Source: Paenibacillus sp. NAIST15-1 (lineage in GTDB: Bacteria; Bacillota; Bacilli; Paenibacillales; Paenibacillaceae). Taken from it: a stretch of 64,000 nucleotides of DNA. The position numbers were made by a program, and so were the translations under genes. Below are positions 18,249 through 25,886 of the stretch, one piece after another. The notes below the pieces were generated by a model that had not been told where the DNA came from, did not search any database, and saw only the letters and a list, made by a program, of their open reading frames with translations. The stretch lies in assembly GCF_001894745.1 (NCBI RefSeq), contig NZ_BBYF01000021.1:37946-101945 (forward strand). Direction: 5' to 3'. Within the stretch, counting starts at the first letter, position 1, and each line of letters starts with the position of its first letter.

Positions 18249-18961
18249 TGAATAGCTTACAAACCGTAAAGAGAGATATGCTGATCGAAGCACCCCTTGA
18301 GAAGGTATGGAGCGCATTAACAGAAGCAGAGCAATTAACTCGGTGGTATGCCAAGGAAGCAAGTGTTGATTTCCGTGTTGGCGGTCGAATGGAACTGGAT
18401 CATGGATGGGGAGCGAGCACTTCAGGCGTCATTACTGAAATTGAACACGGCAAGCATTTCATTCTGCAAGGCGAGGATATGTCGTTGACCATTACCACAC
18501 TTACCCAAGAGGCTGCTGGCGTTCGAGTTTCAATCGAGTACCGCCTTGAACTTCCTTTTGGAGATGCGGGACAAGCGATTGCCGACAATATGGCGTATGG
18601 AACCCTTCTCTTCCTTCACAACTTGAAGAACGTATACGAGATCGGTCAGGATTCACGAGATAAAATGTGGAGAACATGGATCGGCATTCAGCATATGACT
18701 GTTCATCCGCAAGACGGGCAGCCGGCTGGCTCCAAGGTATTGTCGGTTAAGGATTCTTCCCCAGCCGCTGTTGCTGGACTCCAACCTGGTGACATCATAG
18801 TGAACATCAACAACAAGACCATTTCTAGCTACTCTGACTTGGAAGCAGCCATCTGTGAACTGGCGATTGATGAGCAAGTTAGTCTAACCGTATGGCGTAA
18901 CGAAGATATCATTAGCATTACTTGCAGCATTGGCAGCTATCCTGTTCCATATTGCGTATAA
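18248..18961 (+). CDS. AHSA1/SRPBCC-domain protein fused to a PDZ domain
   Basis: Residues about 1-145 are a START-like SRPBCC/AHSA1 domain (IEAPLEKVWSALTEAEQLTRWY, GGRMELDHG), a hydrophobic-ligand cavity fold. Residues about 150-235 look like a PDZ domain: KVLSVKDSSPAAVAGLQPGDIIVNINN then ISSYSDLEAAI. No signal peptide or membrane segment is present, so both domains act in the cytoplasm. It is translationally coupled to the ArsR repressor, a common AHSA1 arrangement. The PDZ fusion is not something I know from well-described members. Confidence 0.82.
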   Translation: MNSLQTVKRDMLIEAPLEKVWSALTEAEQLTRWYAKEASVDFRVGGRMELDHGWGASTSGVITEIEHGKHFILQGEDMSLTITTLTQEAAGVRVSIEYRLELPFGDAGQAIADNMAYGTLLFLHNLKNVYEIGQDSRDKMWRTWIGIQHMTVHPQDGQPAGSKVLSVKDSSPAAVAGLQPGDIIVNINNKTISSYSDLEAAICELAIDEQVSLTVWRNEDIISITCSIGSYPVPYCV

Positions 18962-18984
18962 GCATCATTCCAAATAGAATTGAA

Positions 18985-19023
18985 GAAGAGCAGATCGTTT
19001 ATTTATCTAACGATCTGCTCTTC
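18985..19023. terminator. Strong bidirectional stem-loop
   Basis: Perfect 15-bp arms GAAGAGCAGATCGTT / AACGATCTGCTCTTC with a 9-base loop. Outer segments CAAATAG (18971-18977) and CTATTTG (19023-19029) could extend the stem. It ends the ArsR-AHSA1 transcript and could also stop transcription from the right. Confidence 0.75.
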
Positions 19024-19045
19024 TATTTGAATGATGTATGGAATT

Positions 19046-19216
19046 TTACGAGGTTGAATGCTTCAAGATAACTTCATAGGCTTCAACAAATCGCTCCATC
19101 TCTTCTTCTGTTCCGATTGACACTCTTAGGAAATGTTCCGTTCGAGGCATCATAAAATGGCGTACGAGTATCCCTTGCGTTCTCAATTGCGCCTGAATGG
19201 TTTTCGCTGAGATATC
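19046..19216 (-). pseudogene. Histidinol-phosphate aminotransferase-like C-terminal remnant
   Basis: Translation of the minus strand ending at the TAA at 19046-19048 gives the C-terminus of a HisC-type aminotransferase: TIQAQLRTQGILVRHF, then TEHFLRVSIGTEEEMERF. The homology stops abruptly at about 19216, where a T/C-rich low-complexity tract begins. The active-site domain and start are absent. Only about 55 codons survive. Confidence 0.75.
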
Positions 19217-19370
19217 TCTCTATATTTCTCTATTTCTTTCTCTTCTTTTTATAGTTTTTACTTTTTTAGGTCTCTCTAGATTCTATGTGCTACTCTTTGT
19301 TTCTCTTTATTTCTCTTTATTTCTCTTTGTTTTCCTATGTCATACCTATGTGTCACCTATGATTCACCTA
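19217..19370. repeat. T/C-rich low-complexity tract with short tandem repeats
   Basis: An intergenic stretch rich in T and C on the plus strand, with TTTCTCTTTA repeated three times around 19300-19330 and an 11-base unit CACCTATGATT repeated in tandem from about 19354, running into the stop codon of peptidase E. It directly abuts the aminotransferase remnant and may mark the scar of the deletion. No coding potential is seen. Confidence 0.65.
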
Positions 19371-20072
19371 TGATTCACCTAAGAACACGGGAACTAGCCC
19401 GTTTTCTGTTATGACTCCGTTTCTAGATTCTACGCAGTAGGCTCTTGCATGCGGTCTGGAGCTGATCACTCGATGTATGTTCCGATCCAAATAGTGAATA
19501 CCTACACCATCATCAACAGCTATGCCATGTCCAACCATGCCTTCCTGCATTAACCGATGATAGCTGGGTCTCCGCTCTTGTTCCCCATCATAATGCGGAC
19601 AATTGCTTCCCGGCAAAAGCCCTAAGCAAGTTAATCCGGTCAGCTCCCCGGGTACTGAATCTGTTACTCCTTCTTCGAACCAACAGATGGAACCAGCACT
19701 TAACCCAGCCAAAATAATGCCTTGCTCCCATGCTTTCTTCAGAATGGCATCCAAGCCCCATTCCTTCCACAACACTAGCAAATTGCGTGTATTGCCGCCG
19801 CCAACATACATGATGTCTTTGCTCAGCACATAGTCTTCCAAATCCGTCGTCGGAGGGTTGAATAATGACAGATGGGAAGGCTCACATGCATGTTCTCCAA
19901 ATGCCTTATAAAACCGCTGTATATACCCATCCGCATCTCCGCTTGCTGTTGGCACAAAGCATACTTTCGGATTTTCCGAACTAGCTTGCTGCAAGACATA
20001 CAGATCCAGAAGAGGGTTCTCCGGCTCCATCGAGAATCCTCCGCCTCCCATTGCAATAATTTGCTTCATCAT
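19368..20072 (-). CDS. Peptidase E / cyanophycinase-like S51 serine peptidase
   Basis: 234 residues with the S51 pattern: MGGGGFSME at the N-terminus, DIMYVGGGNTRNLL near residue 90, and the nucleophile elbow AGLSAGSIC with the candidate catalytic Ser125. HYDGEQERRPSYHRL and GIAVDDGVGIHY follow. Peptidase E members cleave Asp-X dipeptides, while other members act on cyanophycin-like substrates. It starts ATGATG with GGAGGGAACG upstream. The last codons lie inside a tandem-repeat tract, so the C-terminus may vary in length. Confidence 0.85.
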   Translation of the reverse strand: MMKQIIAMGGGGFSMEPENPLLDLYVLQQASSENPKVCFVPTASGDADGYIQRFYKAFGEHACEPSHLSLFNPPTTDLEDYVLSKDIMYVGGGNTRNLLVLWKEWGLDAILKKAWEQGIILAGLSAGSICWFEEGVTDSVPGELTGLTCLGLLPGSNCPHYDGEQERRPSYHRLMQEGMVGHGIAVDDGVGIHYLDRNIHRVISSRPHARAYCVESRNGVITENGLVPVFLGES

Positions 20073-20139
20073 CGTTCCCTCCTGAGATTACTTATTCATC
20101 ATCTTTTAAAGATCTCATTGATTTACATGATCGATTCAG

Positions 20140-20736
20140 CTACTTTGATTTCATCCGCAACCCGTCTAATACAACTCCCAAGCTGTGCAACGCAACGGCC
20201 AGCTCCTTCTCCGCATCCTGAGAATTAGCTACCCAGAAGGCTGCGTTCATAAGCCCGCCGTTCAACATCCGTGCTAATGCATGACTATCCGTAACCGCAA
20301 TGATTCCTTCGTCCATAAATTGCTGAAGCATTGTTGCCATTGTCGCTAAGCATTGAGACTGAGAAGGATGAGTAAATCCATTCCCAAGAACGGAAGGCGC
20401 GTCTCTAAGTACGATGCGCTGAATTTCCGGCTCAATTGCCATTTCAATATACGCACGGCATCGACCAACAAAGCCTTCCCATGACGTTGCTGCCGCATTC
20501 GAAATATCGTGAAGGCGATTATCCATCTCTTGATCAATTTCGTCAACAACTGCCGCAAGCAGACCCTTCTTATCGCCAAAATGATGGTACAGCGCACCTC
20601 GCGTCAATCCTACGGAAGCAGTTAACTCATCCATCGACGTATTGGCATAGCCGATTGTTCCGAACGCTTCTCTTGCCGCTTCAAGCAGCTTTCCCTTTGT
20701 CTCCTCGATCATTTCTTTTCTTGCTTTTCGAACCAT
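20140..20736 (-). CDS. TetR-family transcriptional repressor
   Basis: 198 residues. The N-terminal helix-turn-helix includes AREAFGTIGYANTSMDELTASVGLTRGALYHHFGDKKGL, matching the TetR signature, and a helical ligand domain follows. GCAGGAGGGAAC precedes the ATG. It is divergent from the MFS transporter at 20972, whose promoter carries two palindromic sites spaced three helical turns apart. Regulation of that exporter by this protein is the natural inference. Confidence 0.88.
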   Translation of the reverse strand: MVRKARKEMIEETKGKLLEAAREAFGTIGYANTSMDELTASVGLTRGALYHHFGDKKGLLAAVVDEIDQEMDNRLHDISNAAATSWEGFVGRCRAYIEMAIEPEIQRIVLRDAPSVLGNGFTHPSQSQCLATMATMLQQFMDEGIIAVTDSHALARMLNGGLMNAAFWVANSQDAEKELAVALHSLGVVLDGLRMKSK

Positions 20737-20879
20737 GTTCCCTCCTGCACCGTTATGCTGTTTGCACGATGCTAGCTCAGTTTTATATTTCGTTCTATTC
20801 TACAATAAAATTTGAAATTAACAAGATTTATAACATACAGATCCGAGACATTTCATACCGCATTTTTCCTCGATTGTTA

Positions 20880-20928
20880 TTGACATACACCACGTATGTG
20901 AATATTATAATTGCATACGCTTCGTATG
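20880..20928 (+). promoter_or_regulatory. MFS promoter with two palindromic TetR-type operators
   Basis: TTGACA at 20880-20885 and TATTAT at 20903-20908 with a 17-base spacer. Operator 1, CATACACCACGTATG (20884-20898), overlaps the -35 element, and operator 2, CATACGCTTCGTATG (20914-20928), covers the start point. The two centres are 30 bp apart, so two dimers would bind on the same face of the helix. Confidence 0.75.
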
Positions 20929-20971
20929 TAAATGGAAACTACCCTATTTCAGCTAGGAGGAACATTGTAAT

Positions 20972-22228
20972 ATGTTACGTGCTTATCGAGAATTATTTGC
21001 TGCTCCGGGTTCTCATATTTTTTCTGCCGCTGGATTTATCGCTAGAATGCCGATCTCTATGACTGGAATCGGCTTGGTTACCATGATTGCTCAAATGCGC
21101 GGAGAATACGGTCTCGCTGGAGCCATCGCTGCCACTTTTGCCTTCGCTTCGGCGCTGCTTGCCCCGCAAATATCCCGATTGGTTGATCGGTTGGGGCAAT
21201 CACGAGTTCTTCGTCCCGCAGCAGCGTTAAGCATTATCTCCATATCGGCTCTGCTGCTATGTGCACGATTAGGCGCGCCCGATTGGACGCTCTTTCTGTT
21301 CGCAATCATGGCTGGCTGCATGCCCAGCATGCCCGCAATGGTGCGTGCACGTTGGACGGAGCTGTATCGGGGATCGCCCAAACTGCATACTGCTTATTCC
21401 TTTGAATCCGTCGTCGATGAAATTTGCTTCATTATCGGCCCTGTCATTTCCGTTGGATTATGCGTGTCCGTTTTCCCAGAAGCTGGCCCTCTCGCCGCAT
21501 GCTTATTTATGGCATTTGGCATTGTACTATTTACGATGCACAAGAGCAGTGAACCGGCAGTACAGCTGCAGCATAACACGAGTCAGGGATCTGTGTTCAA
21601 AATCGGTGCATTGCGCTTGCTTGCTCTTACACTTGCTGCAATCGGCACGATATTTGGAACCGTGGATGTTGTAAGTGTTGCCTTTGCCGAACAACAGGGG
21701 AACACCATCGCAGCCAGCTACGTCCTGTCTGTCTACGCAATCGGATCATGCTTGGCAGGTCTTATCTTCGGCACACTTACAATCAACATACCGTTGTATC
21801 GTCAATTTGCAATTGCGGTTAGTCTTGCATTGGTAACCTTGCTTCCTCTATTCTTCGTCAACAATCTAACTACATTGGCGATTACTGTCTTCTTTGCGGG
21901 TATGTCCGTCGCACCTACGATGATTATCACGATGGGATTGGTGGAGAAGATCGTTCCTTCACATCAGTTAACCGAAGGAATGACATGGGCAACAACAGGA
22001 CTTGGTATCGGGGTTGCGCTTGGCTCTGCGATTGCTGGATGGATGGTGGATCATTTTGGTGTACATATGGGGTTCACGGTGGCAATTGCAGCTGGTGTGC
22101 TTGCGCTTGGCATTATGATGGGCGGTTATAAAACCCTTCGCTCAGCATACAACTTTGCAGTAGCAAGTTCTGATCCAAGTTCAGATCATTCAATGAATGT
22201 GCCGAGCAACAAAACATATGATTGTTGA
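20972..22228 (+). CDS. MFS transporter, probable drug/metabolite exporter
   Basis: 418 residues with about twelve hydrophobic segments. The first cytoplasmic loop region has APQISRLVDRLGQSRVLRP, in the position of the MFS motif A, and ATTGLGIGVALGSAIAGWMVDHFG lies in a late helix. TAGGAGGAAC lies upstream of the ATG. It is controlled by the divergent TetR repressor through paired operators, a pattern typical of inducible efflux pumps. The substrate is unknown. Confidence 0.85.
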   Translation: MLRAYRELFAAPGSHIFSAAGFIARMPISMTGIGLVTMIAQMRGEYGLAGAIAATFAFASALLAPQISRLVDRLGQSRVLRPAAALSIISISALLLCARLGAPDWTLFLFAIMAGCMPSMPAMVRARWTELYRGSPKLHTAYSFESVVDEICFIIGPVISVGLCVSVFPEAGPLAACLFMAFGIVLFTMHKSSEPAVQLQHNTSQGSVFKIGALRLLALTLAAIGTIFGTVDVVSVAFAEQQGNTIAASYVLSVYAIGSCLAGLIFGTLTINIPLYRQFAIAVSLALVTLLPLFFVNNLTTLAITVFFAGMSVAPTMIITMGLVEKIVPSHQLTEGMTWATTGLGIGVALGSAIAGWMVDHFGVHMGFTVAIAAGVLALGIMMGGYKTLRSAYNFAVASSDPSSDHSMNVPSNKTYDC

Positions 22229-22311
22229 TAAGAGGAATTGAGGAAAGGATACGATCAGAGTATACGTAGAAAACGAAATCTGTACTCGAAAAAAGTCCAA
22301 AAAACGTATTT

Positions 22312-22346
22312 CCCGAAGAGACATGACAGAATCATGTTTCTTCGGG
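22312..22346. terminator. Stem-loop downstream of MFS gene
   Basis: CCCGAAGAGACATGA (22312-22326) pairs with TCATGTTTCTTCGGG (22332-22346) with one G-T wobble. It lies between the convergent MFS and TPR genes. No clean T-run follows. Confidence 0.55.
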
Positions 22347-22455
22347 TATCTGCACAACATACCACAAGCTTGCTTCTTCGTGAGCGTTTTAAAGCATGAC
22401 TAAATCCTGCTTCTTCAGGTATGCCATTCTAGACATAAATGAAAACTCATTTTGT

Positions 22456-22944
22456 CTACTCGTCCCATATTTGATCCAATTTATCTGCATAGAAACGAAT
22501 TGCTTTCTCGAAACTAGCGATTCCTGCATCATTCGTCGTATCTACTAGCTCTGTCAGCAGTAATTTCATCGCTTCTGCATGCTCACCAACATTGTACAGT
22601 GCCATTGCATAGAACACCTTAAGCTCTCTATGATTCGGGAATTCACTCACACCCTGTGCCAATATCTCCTTCGCATCTTCGTATTGGCCCAGTGTCCGAT
22701 AGGTGCTTCCTAGGCCTAATAAAGCTCCAGGTCGATGAGATTCACCTAATTGATTGCGAAGAGCTGCTACATAATAGGGCACCGCCTGCTTCTCTAATCC
22801 TAAGTTATCGTGTGCGCATGCCATTTGATACAGCAACTCGGCATTATTCGGGTCCTTCTCCAGCAATTGTGCAAAGATTGTTATCGCCTGCCCGGCTTGC
22901 CCTTGAGCCCTCAATTGAACTGCTTCTTCATATGTGCTTTCCAT
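22456..22944 (-). CDS. Tetratricopeptide-repeat protein
   Basis: 162 residues almost entirely of TPR units. The helix-pair pattern AVQLRAQGQAGQAITIFAQLLEKDPNNAELLYQMACAHDNLG repeats at about 34-residue intervals, with RPGALLGLGSTYRTLGQYEDAKEIL as a later unit. There is no signal peptide, so it is probably a cytoplasmic protein-protein adaptor. It is monocistronic. The partner is unknown. Confidence 0.82.
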   Translation of the reverse strand: MESTYEEAVQLRAQGQAGQAITIFAQLLEKDPNNAELLYQMACAHDNLGLEKQAVPYYVAALRNQLGESHRPGALLGLGSTYRTLGQYEDAKEILAQGVSEFPNHRELKVFYAMALYNVGEHAEAMKLLLTELVDTTNDAGIASFEKAIRFYADKLDQIWDE

Positions 22945-23164
22945 TTCTACCGTTCTTCTCCCTTATTGACCAATTGATAAATGGATCTATAATGAAATTA
23001 GCAATCATTTCTTCATCTACCAGAAATAATTACAACCATCTTATCACGTAAGAACTTTTGTTATCAATCTAATATGCTCTTACCGTTCTCTTTGTCAATC
23101 AGCATTGCCTTTCAGCAAATATCATCGCTCAAACCTACATTCAGTAAAAAAGGAGGAATCGTTG

Positions 23165-23599
23165 ATGGTATCAGTAATCAGTCTTGTTGCGGCCTGTATC
23201 CTATATCTCATCAGCCTGCTCCATGTATATTGGGCATGCCGTGGTACATGGGGCACAACAACTGTAATTCCCGAAAAAAATGGCAAGCGCACATTCTCTC
23301 CACGACCGGGAATGACCCTGCTCATTGCTGTTCTTCTTGCCCTTTCAGCCGTCATTTTACTTATGCGCGCATCCTACATTTCATTTCGTTTCAATGCTGT
23401 TCTCCTGCAAGCAGGCGCATGGATATGCGCTGTCGTATTCGCCTTGCGAGTCATAGGCGACTTCAATTATGTCGGGTTGTTCAAGCGAATCAGCAACACG
23501 AAATTTGCAAAAATGGATACCTGGCTGTATGTGCCTCTATGTACTTTCTTATCGTTTGCATTTCTACTATCTATTTTCTTTGGTGGAACGCAGCAATAA
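23165..23599 (+). CDS. DUF3995 membrane protein
   Basis: 144 residues with four predicted membrane helices. The first helix ends in LLHVYWACRGTWGTT, the DUF3995 hallmark, and the second starts PGMTLLIAVLLALSAVILL. AAAGGAGGAATCG gives an 8-base spacing to the ATG at 23165. The earlier in-frame start at 23105 lies before this ribosome site and is rejected. No function is established for the family. The gene stands alone. Confidence 0.8.
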   Translation: MVSVISLVAACILYLISLLHVYWACRGTWGTTTVIPEKNGKRTFSPRPGMTLLIAVLLALSAVILLMRASYISFRFNAVLLQAGAWICAVVFALRVIGDFNYVGLFKRISNTKFAKMDTWLYVPLCTFLSFAFLLSIFFGGTQQ

Positions 23600-23638
23600 A
23601 ACCATGATTCCTTCTACATACAACATACTGCGAATAAT

Positions 23639-23668
23639 AGACTCGCTTCCCCTTCCGGCTGCGAGTCT
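23639..23668 (+). terminator. Terminator of the DUF3995 gene
   Basis: Arms AGACTCGC (23639-23646) and GCGAGTCT (23661-23668) are followed by TTGTATTTCC. Confidence 0.65.
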
Positions 23669-23762
23669 TTGTATTTCCTTCAGCGTTAGAACATCCCCTT
23701 ATTCCTATTCAACGAACAAGATTGCAGCATCGAACCAAATCAGAAAACTGGGTAAATGTGGG

Positions 23763-23810
23763 TTGACAGATAACACCATCAGTTATATAGTTAGTTACAT
23801 GAGTAATTAA
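23763..23810 (+). promoter_or_regulatory. Promoter and GntR-type operator for the ABC module
   Basis: TTGACA (23763-23768), a 17-base spacer and TATAGT (23786-23791) form a good sigma-A promoter. Directly after it TTAGTTAC-ATGA-GTAATTAA (23791-23810) is an inverted repeat with one mismatch, suitable as the operator for autorepression by the GntR protein. Confidence 0.65.
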
Positions 23811-23829
23811 CCAGTTTGGTGGTGTAGAT

Positions 23830-24201
23830 ATGACAGTTATGATGGACGACAGCCGCCCCATTTTTGTGCAAATTGCCGAACGGATTGAGGATGACATCAT
23901 CGAAGGTCGATTGCCTGAAGAATCACAAGTCCCTTCAACGAATCAATTTGCTTCCTTTTTTCAAATCAATCCCGCTACTGCGGCCAAAGGTGTCAATTTG
24001 CTGGTTGATGAGAACATTTTGTACAAAAAGCGTGGGATAGGCATGTTTGTATCGACAGGAGCGAGAGCAAAACTCATGGAAAAGCGGAAAGAACTTTTTT
24101 ACGAACAGTATGTGGTCTCCATGATTCGCGAAGCAGAGAAGCTTGGCATTTCCAGGGAACAATTAACAGACTTGATTCAGAGAGGAGATCGAACGAAATG
24201 A
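23830..24201 (+). CDS. GntR-family regulator (YtrA subfamily)
   Basis: 123 residues: a GntR winged helix (IFVQIAERIEDDIIEGRLPE, then QVPSTNQFASFFQINPATAAKGVNLLVDENILYKKRGIGMFV) with only a short helical tail, the YtrA layout. YtrA-type proteins repress adjacent ABC transporter genes. Here the ATPase gene overlaps by four bases and the permease gene follows. The start has only a weak ribosome site (GGTGG). Confidence 0.88.
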   Translation: MTVMMDDSRPIFVQIAERIEDDIIEGRLPEESQVPSTNQFASFFQINPATAAKGVNLLVDENILYKKRGIGMFVSTGARAKLMEKRKELFYEQYVVSMIREAEKLGISREQLTDLIQRGDRTK

Positions 24202-25094
24202 GAACCATTGCTGAAGTGAAGGGATTAACCAAGTCATACGGTGATGTTACTGTCGTACACGATGTTAGCTTTACACTAGAAGCTGACAAAATTTATGGCC
24301 TGCTTGGGCGCAATGGCGCAGGAAAAACAACCATTATGCATATGCTGACTGCACAATCGTTTCCAAGCGGCGGTGAACTGTATGTGTTCGGGGAGTCGCC
24401 TTATGAGAATAATCGCGTTCTGAGCAAGATTTGCTTCATTAAAGAAAGCCAGAAGTATCCAGACAGCTTTCGAGTCATTGATGTGATTGATCTCTGCCCT
24501 TCCATCTTCCCGAATTGGGATAAAGAATTTGCATCTAAGCTGCTGAATGATTTTAATCTTCCCTTGAAGAGACGAGTCAAGAAGCTGTCACGCGGCATGC
24601 TGTCTTCCGTTGGCATTGTTATTGGATTGGCAAGTCGAGCTCCGCTGACCATTTTCGATGAACCCTATCTTGGACTTGATGCAGTGGCTCGCAACTTGTT
24701 CTACGACCGGTTGATTGAAGATTATGCGGAACATCCGCGAACGATCGTGCTGTCCACACATTTAATCGATGAAGTCAGTCAATTTTTAGAGCATGTGATC
24801 GTTATCGATGGGGGCAAGATCATTTTGAATGAGGAAAGTGATGCTTTGCGAGGCCGTGCCTACTCCGTCGTTGGTCAGAGGGAACTAGTTGAGTCATTCA
24901 TCTCTGGAAATACAATCATCGATCGTCAGCTGTTAGGTGGACTGCTATCTGCAACCGTGCTTGGCAAGCTGACTCCTCATATCCGAGAACAAGCAGAATC
25001 GTTAGGCCTTGATCTCTCAACAGTATCCCTGCAGCAGCTTATTGTTCACCTCACAAAGAGAAAATCTGATCGCAAGGCGGTGGATTCGCGATGA
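24198..25094 (+). CDS. ABC transporter ATP-binding protein
   Basis: 298 residues. Walker A is GLLGRNGAGKTT (about residue 36). The signature region is KKLSRGMLSSVGIVIGLA, a variant of LSGG. Walker B is LTIFDEPYLGLDA, and the H-loop is STHLIDEVS. The degenerate signature with SRGM is common in YtrB/BcrA-type exporters. It overlaps the GntR gene upstream and the membrane gene downstream by four bases each, so all three are translationally coupled. Confidence 0.88.
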   Translation: MRTIAEVKGLTKSYGDVTVVHDVSFTLEADKIYGLLGRNGAGKTTIMHMLTAQSFPSGGELYVFGESPYENNRVLSKICFIKESQKYPDSFRVIDVIDLCPSIFPNWDKEFASKLLNDFNLPLKRRVKKLSRGMLSSVGIVIGLASRAPLTIFDEPYLGLDAVARNLFYDRLIEDYAEHPRTIVLSTHLIDEVSQFLEHVIVIDGGKIILNEESDALRGRAYSVVGQRELVESFISGNTIIDRQLLGGLLSATVLGKLTPHIREQAESLGLDLSTVSLQQLIVHLTKRKSDRKAVDSR

Positions 25095-25786
25095 ATCGAG
25101 TAACAACCGTTATGAAAATGTACAGCAAGGATCACATACTTTGGTTTCTCGCCCCGTGGTGTTTTGTTCTGCTCCCTAGTTTTCTGATTAATGTGTTAGT
25201 CGGCTATTTGCTCCAACCGGAACGAGGTTACTTCAGCGGTGGATTGGTCTCTATTTTTATCTATCTATTGGTTCTCGGCATCGTAGCCGTTACTCAAACC
25301 TTTCCCTTCGCATTTGGAATTAGCATCCGCAGAACAGACTACTATTTTGGAACCAATTTGATGCTACTGCTTTCCAGCGTAACAGTTGCCACGATTGTAA
25401 TGCTAATGTCCATTAGCGAAAGCAGCATTACACAGAGCTTAGGCGTAAATTTCCATTTCTTTAGTCTACCGTATCTTACAGACGGAAATTTATTTGAACA
25501 ATGGTGGACTTATTTTGGCACAGCTATACATCTTTGCTCCTTAGGGTTCGTCATTGCCATGTTCTTCCGTCGTTATGGCCGCATGGGAATGTTCATCTTG
25601 TTCCCAGTCATGCTTGTCATTTTCTCCATCTTCAGTTATCTCTGCACGTACTACAACTGGTGGGGCAGCATATTCACATGGATCGGCAGCCATTCAGCTG
25701 CGCAGCTTGCTTCTTGCTTATTCGCCTTGGCGGTTTTCTATTCGTTACTTTCCTTCATCATGATCCGAAGAACAACAATTGCTTAG
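25091..25786 (+). CDS. ABC transporter membrane subunit
   Basis: 231 residues with about six hydrophobic segments (for example WCFVLLPSFLINVLVGYLL, IFIYLLVLGIVAVTQTFPF and FVIAMFFRRYGRMGMFILF). It is too divergent to show a signature, but by position and overlap it is the permease of the ATPase encoded just upstream. Such GntR-regulated two-component ABC systems often answer cell-envelope stress in Bacillales. That role is inferred. Confidence 0.75.
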   Translation: MNRVTTVMKMYSKDHILWFLAPWCFVLLPSFLINVLVGYLLQPERGYFSGGLVSIFIYLLVLGIVAVTQTFPFAFGISIRRTDYYFGTNLMLLLSSVTVATIVMLMSISESSITQSLGVNFHFFSLPYLTDGNLFEQWWTYFGTAIHLCSLGFVIAMFFRRYGRMGMFILFPVMLVIFSIFSYLCTYYNWWGSIFTWIGSHSAAQLASCLFALAVFYSLLSFIMIRRTTIA

Positions 25787-25800
25787 CATATCAACAAACA

Positions 25801-25830
25801 AAGCCGCCGGATATATATCCAGCGGCTTTT
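25801..25830. terminator. Terminator between the ABC module and the serine hydrolase
   Basis: AAGCCGC / GCGGCTT outer arms and GGATATATATCC inside give a strong hairpin followed by TTTT. It serves the plus-strand ABC operon and may act for the convergent hydrolase. Confidence 0.8.
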
Positions 25831-25886
25831 CAGCTAAATCATTACCTAGTGACTCATGATTTCGTATAAGAAAAGATTACTTTTAC

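Noticed and set aside
24198..25786. ABC ATPase and membrane gene as the missing partner of the lipoprotein array
   Set aside because: They belong to a GntR-controlled exporter-type module about 28 kb away and lack family 1 importer permease features.
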